From Arthrobacter sp. EM1 (GTDB lineage Bacteria; Actinomycetota; Actinomycetes; Actinomycetales; Micrococcaceae): a DNA stretch of 64,000 nucleotides. Each line of letters starts with the position of its first letter. Positions within the stretch are counted from its first letter, which is position 1. The notes under the pieces were generated by a model, which searched no databases, was not told where the DNA came from, and saw only the letters and a program-made list of their open reading frames with translations. Below, piece by piece: positions 1 through 9,149 of this stretch. The position numbers and the translations under genes are program-made. The DNA is taken from contig NZ_CP124836.1 of NCBI RefSeq assembly GCF_029964055.1, positions 992,001 through 1,056,000 on the forward strand, in the 5' to 3' direction.

Positions 1-542
1 CCTCCGGCGGCGGGGCGCTGTGCCTGTTTTCGTCCCGCCGCGCCGCCGAGGACGCAGCCGAGGCGATGCGGCCGCGGCTGGACGTCAGCATCCTATGCCA
101 GGGCGACTCGACCATGACCGCGCTTGTAAAACAGTTCGCCGATGAACCGGACACCTGCCTCTTTGGCACCATGTCCCTGTGGCAGGGCGTTGACGTGCCC
201 GGCGCCTCCTGCCGCCTCGTGGTGATCGACCGGATTCCGTTTCCGCGTCCCGATGACCCGCTGATGACTGCCCGGTCCCGCGCCGTGGCACAGGCCGGAG
301 GCAACGGCTTTATGAGCGTTTCCGCGACCCACGCCGCCATCCGCCTGGCCCAGGGCGCAGGCCGGCTGATCCGGACCACCACGGACAGGGGAGTGGTGGC
401 TGTGCTGGATTCACGGCTGTCCACCGAACGCTATGGCGGATTCCTCCGGGCGGCGTTGCCGCCATTTTGGCCCACCAACGATCCCGTGGTCGCCATGGCT
501 GCCCTGGAACGGCTTGGGAAGGAATCCGGGCAGCCCAACTAG
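1..542 (+). CDS. dinG: DinG-type ATP-dependent DNA helicase, C-terminal part
   Basis: This is the 3' end of a gene that begins before the window; the reading frame is open from position 3. The visible 180 residues match the second RecA-like domain of the DinG/XPD group of superfamily 2 helicases. The segment LWQGVDVPG is the usual motif V region, and QGAGRLIRTTTDRG is motif VI with the arginine finger. Such helicases unwind DNA 5' to 3' and act on forks, R-loops or damaged DNA. The iron-sulfur region, if there is one, lies outside the window. It lies next to lexA, which fits a repair role, but no SOS box can be assessed because the promoter is missing. The family call is firm; the exact paralogue is not. 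Confidence 0.85.
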   Translation, partial: SGGGALCLFSSRRAAEDAAEAMRPRLDVSILCQGDSTMTALVKQFADEPDTCLFGTMSLWQGVDVPGASCRLVVIDRIPFPRPDDPLMTARSRAVAQAGGNGFMSVSATHAAIRLAQGAGRLIRTTTDRGVVAVLDSRLSTERYGGFLRAALPPFWPTNDPVVAMAALERLGKESGQPN

Positions 543-583
543 CGGCCGCTGACGGGACGGTTTGCAGTGTTTTGGTGCTCCCA

Positions 584-602
584 CCCGGTTCCTTGAACCG
601 GG
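584..602 (+). terminator. Hairpin terminator after the helicase gene
   Basis: A perfect 8-bp stem (CCCGGTTC / GAACCGGG) with a 3-nt loop lies 42 nt after the helicase stop. There is no U-tract, as is common for actinobacterial hairpins. Function as a terminator is inferred. Confidence 0.5.
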
Positions 603-653
603 CCAGGGCTGCAGCACCGGGCCCTCGGCATTCCCTCCGCCGGCTCTCCATCA

Positions 654-719
654 GGGGCCAGGGAAACTCAGGGGGCAGCGAACCTAAGGGGCAGGGAACA
701 TAAGGGGGCGGGGAACCGG
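654..719. repeat. Degenerate 16-17 bp tandem repeat, 4 copies
   Basis: Four G-rich units of 17, 17, 16 and 16 bp follow one another (starts 654, 671, 688, 704). Each begins GGGG, has a GGGAA or GCGAA core, and the first three end in CA or AA. They lie in the 262-bp gap between the convergent helicase and lexA genes. No coding capacity is apparent. Confidence 0.6.
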
Positions 720-803
720 GCCGAACGTGCCGGGGGTCATAAGGCCGCGGCCGGGCTACCGGCGCGCCGGGTCGTGGCCGGATCAAGCCGGCACCAACGC
801 GGG

Positions 804-1550
804 CTACAGCGAGCGCAGTACCGAGACGACTTTGCCCATAATGACGGCGTGGTCGCCGAGTATGGGCTCGTACTGCGTGTTCTGCGGCAGCAGCCAGGTG
901 TGGCCGTCGCGCTGCCGGAAGGTCTTAACGGTGGCCTCGTCGTCCAGCAGCGCGGCCACGATATCTCCGTTGACGGCGTCGCCCTGCTGGCGCACCACCA
1001 CCCAGTCGCCGTCGCAGATGGCTGCATCGATCATGGAATCCCCGGCGACCTTGAGCATAAACAGCTCGCCGTGGCCCACCAGCTGGCGGGGCAACGGCAT
1101 CACGTCCTCAACGACCTGATCGGCCAGGATCGGACCGCCGGCCGCGATCCGGCCCACCAGCGGCACCATGGCGGTGTCGGTGGCACTGCTCAACTCGGAC
1201 ACGGACAGCCCGCCCACGGTCCGCAGCCCGCCGGCCTTGGCGGCTGGGATCTTTGTGCTTCCCTCATCGAGGGTCAGCGGCATCAGCACTTCCATGGCAC
1301 GCGGGCGCTTCGGGTCGCGCCGCAGGTAACCCAGCTTTTCCAGTTGTGCGAGCTGGTGGGTGACGCTGGAGAGGCTGGCCAGTCCTACCGTGTCGCCGAT
1401 CTCGCGCATGGACGGCGGGTAGCCGTTGTCCGTCACGGAGCGCTGGATAGTTTCCAGAATCTTCTTTTGCCGAACGGTAAGGCTCTTCGGTGGCCGGGCA
1501 GCCTGCGGGCCCCGCTGGGTGGCCCTGCCGCCAGTGGCTTGTGCTGCCAT
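804..1550 (-). CDS. lexA: SOS repressor LexA
   Basis: LexA represses the DNA-damage regulon and cleaves itself when RecA filaments form. The protein has an N-terminal winged helix (about residues 24-88) and a C-terminal S24 peptidase domain. The cleavage bond is A137-G138, the nucleophile is S172 (GDSM) and the general base is K209; the 37-residue Ser-Lys spacing is the family norm. I chose the ATG at 1550 over an in-frame TTG at 1559. A GGAAAGG ribosome site lies 11 nt before the ATG but only 2 nt before the TTG. This gives 248 residues. The gene is divergent from a LysM protein, and two SOS boxes lie in the shared promoter region, so autoregulation is expected. Confidence 0.97.
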   Translation of the reverse strand: MAAQATGGRATQRGPQAARPPKSLTVRQKKILETIQRSVTDNGYPPSMREIGDTVGLASLSSVTHQLAQLEKLGYLRRDPKRPRAMEVLMPLTLDEGSTKIPAAKAGGLRTVGGLSVSELSSATDTAMVPLVGRIAAGGPILADQVVEDVMPLPRQLVGHGELFMLKVAGDSMIDAAICDGDWVVVRQQGDAVNGDIVAALLDDEATVKTFRQRDGHTWLLPQNTQYEPILGDHAVIMGKVVSVLRSL

Positions 1551-1690
1551 GTTCGCCAACGCCTTTCCGTTCCGCCCGGCTGCCGTGGCTGCGGCCGCCG
1601 GGAACTTCCGGCCTGAAATGTCAGACCCTGCTGATCAACTGCAGAAGTGGTTGTTCTTTGAGTCAAACCTAGGCCAGCCACACCGCTTTT

Positions 1691-1706
1691 TCAAACATTT
1701 GTTCTA
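1691..1706. promoter_or_regulatory. SOS box, lexA-proximal
   Basis: TCAAACATTTGTTCTA resembles the actinobacterial LexA site TCGAACATRTGTTCGA and keeps the AACATNTGTTC core. It lies 141 nt upstream of the lexA start. A weaker half-site (revcomp CGAACATTGTCG) is near 1711-1725. Confidence 0.65.
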
Positions 1707-1757
1707 GCGAGTCTCGACAATGTTCGTTAATAAGTGCTAAAACAGAACTAACAAGAT

Positions 1758-1773
1758 TCGAACATGTGTTCTA
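1758..1773. promoter_or_regulatory. SOS box, strong
   Basis: TCGAACATGTGTTCTA matches the LexA consensus at all but one or two outer positions. It lies 120 nt before the LysM gene start, on the side of the divergent region nearer that gene. Confidence 0.85.
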
Positions 1774-1892
1774 TTACTTAGTTGCCCGTGCAGGGCATGG
1801 CGTTCGGTTGTTTGTTCGAAAGTTAGGCCGGTTGGCGGCACGTATGTGGAGTGCGCCGGGCGGCACAGTATGGTCCAGGAAGGGCTCAGTTC

Positions 1893-2366
1893 ATGTCAGC
1901 ATCAAGCGCGTTTCACGACACTTTCGGCCGCGACGCATTCGGCAACTACGGCCGGCACGACGCCGGCGCACCCGGCGGCGGGTCCGCCCCTGCCGTGCAG
2001 GACAGCCCCGGCAGCCGGCAGCTCAACGCCGTCCGCGGGCCGCGTGCCCGGCAGGCGCCGCTGAAGCTCACCCGCCGGGGGCGCCTTGTTTTTATCGGCG
2101 TGCCGCTGATGCTGCTGGCTGCACTGATTTTGACCCTGAGCGGCTTCCTCAACGCGCCCGCCAAAGCGGCAGAGTCCACCGCTGAGTTGTCACCCACACC
2201 AACTGTCACCGTGACGGTGCAGCCGGGGGAGTCGCTCTGGGCCATTGCCGCCGCCGTGGTGCCCAGCCGTGACCCCCGCGACGTCGTTGCCGACATCATC
2301 GAGCTGAACAACCTCGAGGCGGCACGCGTGGTGCCGGGCCAGGCCCTTTTCATTCCGTCCACGTAG
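1893..2366 (+). CDS. Membrane-anchored LysM protein, likely SOS-controlled
   Basis: The 157-residue protein has a disordered N-terminal part (about 1-60), one membrane helix (about 65-88) and a C-terminal LysM domain (about 105-155), which binds peptidoglycan glycans. The start is the ATG at 1893, with AGGAAGGG 8 nt upstream; a GTG at 1851 in the same frame lacks a ribosome site. From family knowledge, a small LysM protein divergent from lexA recurs in Gram-positive bacteria: YneA in Bacillus, and Rv2719c in Mycobacterium. Those proteins delay division or affect the cell wall during DNA damage. A division-checkpoint role here is inferred from the domain, the position and the strong SOS box. 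Confidence 0.85.
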   Translation: MSASSAFHDTFGRDAFGNYGRHDAGAPGGGSAPAVQDSPGSRQLNAVRGPRARQAPLKLTRRGRLVFIGVPLMLLAALILTLSGFLNAPAKAAESTAELSPTPTVTVTVQPGESLWAIAAAVVPSRDPRDVVADIIELNNLEAARVVPGQALFIPST

Positions 2367-2421
2367 GGCCATTGAGCGATGGGTCAGGTGTCACAGTTTC
2401 CGGGCCCGCGGCGATCTCACT

Positions 2422-2427
2422 TAAACT
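2422..2427 (+). promoter_or_regulatory. -10 element for leaderless hisC
   Basis: TAAACT ends 6 nt before the GTG start of hisC, so transcription should begin at or next to the start codon. No ribosome site is visible. Confidence 0.6.
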
Positions 2428-2433
2428 AGTGAG

Positions 2434-3552
2434 GTGACTGACCAGTTAGAGCGCCTGAACCGACTTCCCCTCCGGACCAATCTTCGCGGACTGACGCCCT
2501 ACGGTGCGCCGCAGCTTGACGTTCCCATCCTGCTGAACGTCAATGAAAACACCCACGGTGTCCCGGCCGATGTGCTCGCCGCGATCTCGGAGGCGGTTAC
2601 CCTTGCCGCCGCCGGCCTGAACCGCTATCCGGACCGCGAGTTTACGGAGCTGCGCGAAGCCCTTGCGGAATACCTGGGCCACGGGCTGGGCGCGGAGAAC
2701 ATCTGGGCGGCAAACGGTTCCAACGAGGTGCTGCAGCAGATCCTCCAGGCCTTCGGCGGTCCGGGGCGCACTGCCCTTGGTTTCCCTCCCACGTACTCTA
2801 TGTATCCGCTGCTGGCCGCCGGAACGGACACCGGATACATCACGGGCATCCGTGCCGAGGACTACGGCCTGAGCGCCGGCTCGGCCGCCCGCCAGGTCCG
2901 GGAACTGCAGCCGAATATCGTCTTCCTGTGTTCCCCGAACAACCCCACCGGTACGGGTCTGGGCCTGGACGTGGTGAAGGCCGTGTACGAAGCCGGCGAA
3001 GCCAGCCAGACGATAGTGATCGTCGACGAGGCGTACCACGAGTTCGCCCACGACGGCACGCCGAGCGCCCTCACCCTCCTGCCCGGGCGGGAGCGCCTGA
3101 TCGTCTCGCGCACCATGAGCAAGGCTTTTGCCCTTGCCGGTGCCCGCGTTGGCTACATGGCGGCAGCGCCCGAGGTCACCGATGCGCTGCGGCTGGTGCG
3201 GCTTCCGTACCACCTTTCGGCGATCACCCAGGCAACAGCCCTGGCCGCCCTGCGGCACCGGGTCGCCCTGATGGCGGATGTTGAGGACATCAAGCGACAA
3301 CGGGACAGGATAGTTGCCGAGCTGCAGCGTATGGGCCTCAAGCCTGCTGCCTCTGATTCGAACTACGTCTTTTTTGGCGGTCTCGACAGTCCGCACGAGG
3401 TCTGGCAGGGGCTGCTGGACGCGGGTGTGCTCATTCGGGACGTTGGCATCCCCGGGCATCTGCGGGTCACTGCGGGCACTGAGACGGAAACCACAGCATT
3501 CCTCGGAGCCCTCGAGCGACTCCTGGCCGGCCGCGCAGCGCCGCCCGCCTAG
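2434..3552 (+). CDS. hisC: Histidinol-phosphate aminotransferase
   Basis: HisC is a PLP enzyme that converts imidazole acetol phosphate and glutamate to histidinol phosphate. The 372-residue length and class I/II aminotransferase fold match the family. The PLP lysine is in [18 protein letters not shown], and the aspartate that holds the pyridine nitrogen is in IVDEAYHEF. The GTG start at 2434 follows a -10 hexamer at leaderless spacing. It is the first gene of the his run here; hisD, which usually precedes it in actinobacteria, is not in front of it. hisB follows after 64 nt. Confidence 0.95.
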   Translation: MTDQLERLNRLPLRTNLRGLTPYGAPQLDVPILLNVNENTHGVPADVLAAISEAVTLAAAGLNRYPDREFTELREALAEYLGHGLGAENIWAANGSNEVLQQILQAFGGPGRTALGFPPTYSMYPLLAAGTDTGYITGIRAEDYGLSAGSAARQVRELQPNIVFLCSPNNPTGTGLGLDVVKAVYEAGEASQTIVIVDEAYHEFAHDGTPSALTLLPGRERLIVSRTMSKAFALAGARVGYMAAAPEVTDALRLVRLPYHLSAITQATALAALRHRVALMADVEDIKRQRDRIVAELQRMGLKPAASDSNYVFFGGLDSPHEVWQGLLDAGVLIRDVGIPGHLRVTAGTETETTAFLGALERLLAGRAAPPA

Positions 3553-3616
3553 ACTTAACACCGGACATCCACACTGCCTGCACGCCGGGCACCGTCGTCA
3601 TCCAAAGGACACCCAC

Positions 3617-4243
3617 ATGAGCATCCCCGGATCAACCGCTACCGAGGGCCGGACCGCACGCATGGAACGGACCACCAGCGAATCTTCCGTCCTTGTCGAG
3701 ATCAACCTGGACGGAACCGGCGTCTCGGACATCAGCACCTCGGTCCCGTTTTATGACCACATGCTGACGGCGTTGAGCAAGCACTCCCTGATCGACATAA
3801 CAGTCAAGGCCACCGGGGACACACACATCGACGTCCACCACACGGTCGAGGACGTCGCCATCACCTTCGGCGAGGTCCTGCGCACCGCCCTCGGCAACAA
3901 AGCCGGGATCCGGCGCTTCGGCGAAGCAACCGTCCCCCTCGACGAGGCGCTTGCGCACGCCGTGGTGGATGTTTCCGGCCGCCCGTACCTCGTCCACGGC
4001 GGCGAGCCTGCCGGCCAGGAGTACCACCTGATCGGTGGACACTTCACCGGTTCCCTGACCCGCCATGTGTTCGAAGCGATCACCCTGCACGCAGGGATCT
4101 GCCTGCACATGAACGTCACCGCAGGCCGGGATCCGCACCACATCGTTGAAGCCCAGTTCAAAGCCTTTGCCCGGGCCCTGCGTGCGGCCATTGAGCCTGA
4201 TCCGCGCGTCGAAGGCATCCCGTCGACCAAGGGTGCCCTGTGA
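3617..4243 (+). CDS. hisB: Imidazoleglycerol-phosphate dehydratase
   Basis: HisB dehydrates imidazoleglycerol phosphate in the sixth step of histidine synthesis and uses two Mn ions. The metal-binding repeats are visible as [11 protein letters not shown] and [11 protein letters not shown]. The 208-residue protein is monofunctional, without the phosphatase domain of the E. coli fusion. The ATG at 3617 has AAAGGAC upstream. The stop overlaps the hisH GTG (GTGA), which indicates translational coupling. Confidence 0.97.
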   Translation: MSIPGSTATEGRTARMERTTSESSVLVEINLDGTGVSDISTSVPFYDHMLTALSKHSLIDITVKATGDTHIDVHHTVEDVAITFGEVLRTALGNKAGIRRFGEATVPLDEALAHAVVDVSGRPYLVHGGEPAGQEYHLIGGHFTGSLTRHVFEAITLHAGICLHMNVTAGRDPHHIVEAQFKAFARALRAAIEPDPRVEGIPSTKGAL

Positions 4244-5022
4244 CCGGCAAAGTGCTGAAGGACGGCGCCATCACCAACCCGGATGCCGGCAGGAAGCCAG
4301 CGTCGCCCGAGGGCAAGCCAACAGTCACGGTGCTCGACTACGGCTCGGGAAACATCCGTTCTGCCGTCCGCGCGCTCGAACGGGCCGGCGCCGAGGTTAT
4401 CCTCAGTTCCAAGCCGGACGATGTGCTCAACGCCGATGGCCTCGTGGTCCCCGGCGTGGGCGCGTTTGAAACGGTGATGCGCGAACTCAAAGCCGTGGAC
4501 GCCATCCGGATGATCGGCCGGCGCGTCGCCGGGGGCCGCCCGGTGCTTGCCATCTGCGTTGGCCTCCAGGTCCTCTTCGAAGCCGGCGTCGAGCACGGCA
4601 CCGAAGTCGAAGGCATGGGGGAGTGGCCGGGGAAGGTCGAGCTCCTCCCCGCCGACGTGGTACCGCACATGGGCTGGAACACGGTTTCCGTTCCGGCTGG
4701 CTCCCGGCTCTTCGCAGGTGTCGAAAGCGAACGCTTTTACTTCGTGCACTCCTACGGTGTTCAGGAGTGGGACTTCGAGGTGGTCCAGCCTCGGATGAGC
4801 GCGCCGCTCGTTACGTGGTCGGAGCACGGGGCGCCGTTCATTGCGGCCGTGGAAAACGGCCCGCTGTGCGCCACCCAATTCCACCCCGAAAAGTCCGGCG
4901 ACGCCGGTGCCCGCCTGCTCCGGAACTGGGTCGGGGGTTTGCGGGGACGAGCCGGGACGGCGGTAGCCACAAGCCCGAAGGCCGCCCCGGCCGACGCAGC
5001 CCCGGAAGCCGGGACCGCCTAG
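4240..5022 (+). CDS. hisH: Imidazole glycerol phosphate synthase, glutaminase subunit
   Basis: HisH releases ammonia from glutamine and feeds it to HisF. It is a class I amidotransferase: the nucleophile cysteine is in AICVGLQ, and the His-Glu pair is in QFHPEKSG. The 260 residues exceed the usual 200-215. The extra length is a 27-residue N-terminal lead before [10 protein letters not shown] and a low-complexity Ala-rich tail of about 30 residues. The GTG start overlaps the hisB stop. hisF, its partner, is not in this window. Confidence 0.95.
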   Translation: MTGKVLKDGAITNPDAGRKPASPEGKPTVTVLDYGSGNIRSAVRALERAGAEVILSSKPDDVLNADGLVVPGVGAFETVMRELKAVDAIRMIGRRVAGGRPVLAICVGLQVLFEAGVEHGTEVEGMGEWPGKVELLPADVVPHMGWNTVSVPAGSRLFAGVESERFYFVHSYGVQEWDFEVVQPRMSAPLVTWSEHGAPFIAAVENGPLCATQFHPEKSGDAGARLLRNWVGGLRGRAGTAVATSPKAAPADAAPEAGTA

Positions 5023-5181
5023 ATGTGGTCCTTGGTCCTGATGGGGCTCGCCGGGCTGCTCGTCGGCGGTGCGCTGTCCTTCCGCCAGCAGAAGAGTCCG
5101 CGCTGGGTTCAGGCGGTCTTTTATGTCCTGGCCGGGATGGCGCTGCTCGCCGCGTACCTCCTGACGCTTCCCGCCGCCTGA
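5023..5181 (+). CDS. Small two-helix membrane protein in the his operon
   Basis: This 52-residue ORF starts directly after the hisH stop (TAG then ATG). It has two hydrophobic helices (about residues 2-19 and 30-50) joined by a short basic loop, RQQKSPRW. No known motif is seen. From memory, short membrane proteins occur between hisH and hisA in other actinobacteria, which argues that it is real. Its function is unknown; a link to histidine synthesis is only positional. Confidence 0.65.
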   Translation: MWSLVLMGLAGLLVGGALSFRQQKSPRWVQAVFYVLAGMALLAAYLLTLPAA

Positions 5182-5280
5182 CCCCCCGCCGCCTGCCCCC
5201 CGCCGCCTGACCCCCCCCGCCGCACCCTGCCCCCCCGCTGGACCGACTCCCGCTGAACCGACTCCCGCTGAACCGACTCC
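5170..5280. repeat. Two families of short tandem repeats before priA
   Basis: The end of the small membrane gene and the following gap hold three degenerate copies of a C-rich unit resembling CCGCCGCCTGACCCCC. Three copies of a 15-bp unit, CGCTGAACCGACTCC, follow at 5236, 5251 and 5266; the first has G for A at one position. Confidence 0.65.
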
Positions 5281-5328
5281 ACGCCGCACCCTGACCACCC
5301 GACGTCCCTGAAGAGCTGAGGATCCACG

Positions 5329-6075
5329 ATGACCACCGAAACCCCGCTGCCCGTGCTGGAGTTGCTGCCCGCCGTCGACGTTGTCAACGGCCAGGCAGTC
5401 CGTCTCGTCCAGGGCGAAGCCGGCAGCGAAACGAGCTACGGCACCCCGTTGGATGCGGCGCTGAACTGGCAGCAGCAGGGCGCGGAATGGGTCCACCTCG
5501 TTGACCTCGACGCGGCCTTCGGCCGCGGTTCCAATGCCGAACTGCTCCGCGAAGTGGTTGGCCGGCTCGACATCAAAGTCGAACTCTCCGGCGGCCTGCG
5601 CGACGATGAATCGCTTGAGAAGGCTCTTGACCTCGGCGTAGCCCGCGTGAACCTGGGCACCGCCGCCCTGGAGAACCCGGAGTGGACCGCCCGGGTGATC
5701 GAGCGCTTTGGTGACAAGATCGCCGTCGGCCTGGACGTCCGCGGCACCACACTGGCCGGCCGCGGCTGGACCAAGGAAGGCGGGGACCTCTGGGACGTCC
5801 TCGGACGCCTCGAGGAAGCCGGTTGCTCCCGCTACGTCGTCACCGACGTCACCAAGGACGGCACCCTGCAGGGGCCCAACGTGGAACTGCTGCGCCAGAT
5901 GGTGGAGAAGACCGGCAAACCCGTTGTTGCCTCGGGCGGGATTTCCAGCCTCGAGGACCTCAAGGTTCTGCGCTCCCTCGTGCCGCTCGGCGTCGAAGGC
6001 GCGATCGTCGGCAAGGCCCTCTACAACGGCAATTTCACCCTGCCCGAAGCCCTCGACGCCGCCGGCCGCCGCTAG
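5329..6075 (+). CDS. priA: PriA, dual HisA/TrpF isomerase
   Basis: PriA isomerises ProFAR in histidine synthesis and, in actinobacteria, also phosphoribosylanthranilate in tryptophan synthesis. The 248-residue TIM barrel keeps D17 in [10 protein letters not shown] and the second acid in TDVTKDGTL (173-181). The pair R145 and W147 in GRGWTKEGG is the loop that marks PriA against plain HisA. The ATG at 5329 has GAGGA 7 nt upstream. Dual activity is inferred from those residues and the phylum; whether a separate trpF exists elsewhere cannot be seen. Confidence 0.93.
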   Translation: MTTETPLPVLELLPAVDVVNGQAVRLVQGEAGSETSYGTPLDAALNWQQQGAEWVHLVDLDAAFGRGSNAELLREVVGRLDIKVELSGGLRDDESLEKALDLGVARVNLGTAALENPEWTARVIERFGDKIAVGLDVRGTTLAGRGWTKEGGDLWDVLGRLEEAGCSRYVVTDVTKDGTLQGPNVELLRQMVEKTGKPVVASGGISSLEDLKVLRSLVPLGVEGAIVGKALYNGNFTLPEALDAAGRR

Positions 6076-6085
6076 CGCGCGCAGC

Positions 6086-6985
6086 ATGGAGCACCTCTCC
6101 GGGGAAGAGCGCACGCCTGGTGACCGGGCCCCGGCACGGCCGCTGCCCAGTCATATCGCGGCGGCCCTGGCCGGCGCCGGCGGTCCGACAGACTCGGCAG
6201 GCCAGCCCTGGTCCGGCCGCACCTTGGCGGGCGAAGCTGCCAGCGTGCACAACTTCGAGAACGACGACGGCGCAGCCGACGCCGGTTACCTCGCGGCGCT
6301 GACCGCACTGGCCGCCGGCGCCGGCGACGAAGCGGCGGTGGTGGCCGCGCTGTCGACCGCGCGGGTGTTTGTGCCGATTCTCGCCACGCTCGCCGAAGAA
6401 GGCGTTGGCGTTGCGGACCTGCATTCAGACAAGCAGGCCGATATGGCCCTCGTGACCCTCAAGGCGCCCGACGGCCGGACGGCGATGCCGGTGTTCACGT
6501 CCGCCGCTTCGCTCGCCGCCTGGCACCCGCAGGCTCGCCCGGTGGCGGTCCATGCCGCCCGCGCGGCACTCTCCGCGGTCGCTGAGGGCGCGGAACTGCT
6601 GGTGCTGGACCCGGGTTCTCCGATCACCTTTGTGGTTCGGCGGCCGGCAGTGTGGGCCCTCGCGCAGCAGCGGGGCTGGACACCGTCCTATGCTGATCCG
6701 GAGCTGGCCCGGAGCCTTGGTGCGGCCGCCGTTGGCTTTCCTGCCGTTCGGCGGGTGGAAATTCATTGTGGCGGCGGAGTCGCCTCGCTTGCGGCCGATG
6801 GAAGGCAGCTTCCCGGCGGCGGCTCCGGCCCGGAACTCCGGGTGCTGCTGTACCTTGAAGACGGACTCGACGCCGCCGGCGTCCAGGCCATCGTGTCCGG
6901 TCTTAATGACGCCTGGGCGCGGAATGAAGTTTTTGCCGAGCGGGTTGACTCGATCGAAGTCAAACTGCAGCGCGCGGCGGAATAG
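6086..6985 (+). CDS. SseB-family protein
   Basis: A 299-residue soluble protein with one or two SseB-like modules. The N-terminal third is low-complexity and rich in Ala, Gly and Pro; the region 80-165 carries the typical VFVPILA...MPVFTSAASLAAW pattern of the SseB N-terminal domain. SseB was named for a serine-sensitivity effect in E. coli, and its molecular role is not established. The gene starts 10 nt after the priA stop and so belongs to the his operon. The same placement is known in other actinobacteria. The ATG at 6086 has no clear ribosome site. Confidence 0.75.
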   Translation: MEHLSGEERTPGDRAPARPLPSHIAAALAGAGGPTDSAGQPWSGRTLAGEAASVHNFENDDGAADAGYLAALTALAAGAGDEAAVVAALSTARVFVPILATLAEEGVGVADLHSDKQADMALVTLKAPDGRTAMPVFTSAASLAAWHPQARPVAVHAARAALSAVAEGAELLVLDPGSPITFVVRRPAVWALAQQRGWTPSYADPELARSLGAAAVGFPAVRRVEIHCGGGVASLAADGRQLPGGGSGPELRVLLYLEDGLDAAGVQAIVSGLNDAWARNEVFAERVDSIEVKLQRAAE

Positions 6986-7043
6986 GCCCCGGCCGGCGGG
7001 GGAGACTCCGCCGGCCCGGGCACGACCAGTAAGGATGTGATCC

Positions 7044-8366
7044 GTGAACTTCGCGATATACCGGGAGTTGCTGGCCGTTCAGCCGATCAGGCGGCTCCTG
7101 CTGATCGGAATGGTGGCCCGCATCCCGCACTCCGCTGCCGGCGTCTTACTGACCCTGCACATTGTGCTGACCCTCGGCCAAGGCTATGCGGCTGCCGGGG
7201 CAGCGGCCGCGGTGATGACAATTGGCATTGCCGTCGGTGCACCCTGGCGAGGACGGCGGGTAGATACTGTCGGGCTGCGCCGCGCGCTTATTCCCTCCGT
7301 CGTCTCTGAGGCGGTCATCTGGTCAGTGGTCCCGCACGTGTCCTACGAAGTGCTTTTGCCGCTGGTCTTTGTTGGTGGCCTGCTGACGCTGCCGATCTTC
7401 AGTGTGGTGCGCCAGTCCCTCGGCGTGCTGGCCTCCGGCGAACAGCGCCGGACGGCCTTCGCCCTGGACGCCATCTCCACCGAGTTGGTCTTTATGATCG
7501 GACCCGCAGCGGGTGCCCTGGTCGCGACCGCCGGACAGTCGGTGTTGGGGCTGACAATTGTCGGCATTGCCACCTCGGTTTCCGGGCTCTTCCTGATGTG
7601 GTTCAACCCGCCGACCCGCAGTGCCGAGTCTGACGGTGAGTCCGATGCGGTCTTTGGCGCCAGCCAGCAGGACGCCGCCGAAGCCGCCGTCGTGGCAGCC
7701 GCCCCGGCGCACCTGCAGGAAGCCGCGGCCGAATTCGTCCCGCTTGCAGCCGCGGAGGACAGGCGGCTGGCGCCGGCCGGGCTCCGGCGCAGGGTCATCC
7801 ACAATTTCAGCTGGTTCACCACCGCGGTCGCCGCGGTCTTCGCAGTTGCCGGCGGTGCCGGGATGGTCCTGAGCGGCACCGACGTCGGGATCGTGGCCGC
7901 CCTCGAAACCGGTGGCCACCAGGGTGAGATCGGACTGGTCTTCTTTTTCTGGTGCGCCGCGTCGGTGATCGGTGGTTTGCTGTATGGCGCCATGCACCGG
8001 CCGATCTCGCCGATCCTGCTGCTCCTTGGTATGTCCGCACTGACCATCCCGATGTCCTTGGCGCAGGACACCTGGACACTCAGCATCCTTTCGCTGCTGC
8101 CGGGACTGTTGTGCGCGCCGGTGCTGTCGGCCGCCTCGGAGAAGGTTGCCGAGCTCGTCGACGAGCGGCGCCGCGGCGAGGCGATGGGCTGGTACGGCTC
8201 GGCGCTGACCGGCGGCGTCGCGTTCGGCGCACCGCTTGCCGGGGTCTTTATCGACGGCGTCGGGCCCACCACCGGATTCCTGGCGGTCGGGGCGGGCGGG
8301 GTGCTCCTGTGCCTCGTGGGCCTGGTGCTGCAACAACGCCGCCGCCGGCGCCTCGCTTCAGCCTGA
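7044..8366 (+). CDS. MFS transporter
   Basis: A 440-residue inner-membrane protein with about 12 predicted helices in two halves. The loop GRRVDTVGLRR between helices 2 and 3 is the major-facilitator motif A. A long hydrophilic Ala/Glu-rich linker (about residues 192-255) separates the halves. The GTG at 7044 has AAGGA 8 nt upstream. The substrate is not readable from the sequence; the type resembles drug or sugar efflux carriers. It follows the his run by 58 nt and may be a separate unit. Confidence 0.88.
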   Translation: MNFAIYRELLAVQPIRRLLLIGMVARIPHSAAGVLLTLHIVLTLGQGYAAAGAAAAVMTIGIAVGAPWRGRRVDTVGLRRALIPSVVSEAVIWSVVPHVSYEVLLPLVFVGGLLTLPIFSVVRQSLGVLASGEQRRTAFALDAISTELVFMIGPAAGALVATAGQSVLGLTIVGIATSVSGLFLMWFNPPTRSAESDGESDAVFGASQQDAAEAAVVAAAPAHLQEAAAEFVPLAAAEDRRLAPAGLRRRVIHNFSWFTTAVAAVFAVAGGAGMVLSGTDVGIVAALETGGHQGEIGLVFFFWCAASVIGGLLYGAMHRPISPILLLLGMSALTIPMSLAQDTWTLSILSLLPGLLCAPVLSAASEKVAELVDERRRGEAMGWYGSALTGGVAFGAPLAGVFIDGVGPTTGFLAVGAGGVLLCLVGLVLQQRRRRRLASA

Positions 8367-8422
8367 GCCCCGGCCGGGACGGACCGCCGCTGGCCCGGCA
8401 GTTGCATGGACGACGGCGTTAA

Positions 8423-8465
8423 CGGGGACGGCGGGCGGACCACAATGGTCTGCCCGCCGTCCCCG
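8423..8465. terminator. Bidirectional hairpin terminator
   Basis: A 20-bp stem with one G-T pair and a 3-nt CAA loop lies between the convergent MFS and DUF1844 genes. The outer arm is CGGGGACGGCGGGC. There is no U-tract on either side. Confidence 0.75.
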
Positions 8466-8491
8466 CGTACTCGCTGGTTTGCCGGTGGTGC

Positions 8492-8878
8492 CTAGTTGAC
8501 TGCGCCGGTGTATTTTTCGCCCGGACCCTTGCCCGGGGCGTCCGGGATGACGGACTCTTCTCGGAAGGCCAGCTGCAGGGACCGCAGCCCGTCGCGCAAC
8601 GGTCCGGCGTGCTGGGAACCGATTTCAGGCGCCGCCGCGGTGACGAGTCCGGCCAGCGCCGTGATCAGTTTGCGTGCCTCGTCAAGGTCCTTGAGTTCGT
8701 CGGCGTTCTCTTCGGCGGCCAGCCCAAGCTTCACTGCTGCGGCACTCATCAGGTGCACTGCGGCGGTGGTGATGACTTCGATTGCGGGCACCTCGGAGAT
8801 GTCGCGGATCTGCTGTGAAACGTCGCCTTGGGCGTCGGCGGGCTCGTAAACGTGTGAATTACGCTCTGATGTGCTCAT
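8492..8878 (-). CDS. DUF1844 protein
   Basis: A 128-residue, mostly helical protein with the DUF1844 core (about residues 28-110, from DISEVPAIEVITTAAVHLM to LQLAFREESV). Its function is not known. The gene is a regular divergent neighbour of infC in actinobacteria, and that arrangement is seen here. The ATG at 8878 opens onto the 392-nt gap shared with infC, so the two may share a control region. No signal peptide or membrane helix is seen. Confidence 0.88.
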   Translation of the reverse strand: MSTSERNSHVYEPADAQGDVSQQIRDISEVPAIEVITTAAVHLMSAAAVKLGLAAEENADELKDLDEARKLITALAGLVTAAAPEIGSQHAGPLRDGLRSLQLAFREESVIPDAPGKGPGEKYTGAVN

Positions 8879-9149
8879 GCTGGTAAGCTTGTCACAGACC
8901 GACTGATTGTCGTTATTCCACTGTTTGCGCCGTTAGTTCACCGCTGCGGCCCAGCGTCGGGACAAGTCCGAACCCGCCATGCCCGTCATGGAGGTGCGTC
9001 GGACGGAATTTGTTCTGTAGAATCGATTTTCAGTTTGCAAGCGGAGTTCTCTCCCACCCGCGTCAGCCGCTCTCCTTCGGGAAGCTTCGCAAGAAGTAAG
9101 GTTGCCGGGTACCTGGTCGGGCATTCTTCCCGGGCGTCAGCCCGGCAGG
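8879..9149. other. Long 5' region of infC
   Basis: This gap between DUF1844 and infC is non-coding on present evidence. It is likely the promoter and a long leader of infC. A later part can form CCGGCAA/TTGCCGG (9206-9212 with 9230-9236), and GGGGG at 9215-9219 can pair with CCCCC at 9244-9248. No known riboswitch was recognised. Confidence 0.5.

Noticed and set aside
1806..1821. A third SOS box near the LysM gene
   Set aside because: On the minus strand only the TCGAAC half matches; the other half deviates at most positions.
3751..6114. A 787-codon open frame on the minus strand across the his genes
   Set aside because: It is antisense to hisB, hisH and priA, which are clear homologues. 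Long antisense frames are expected at this GC content, and its sequence is low-complexity without any domain.
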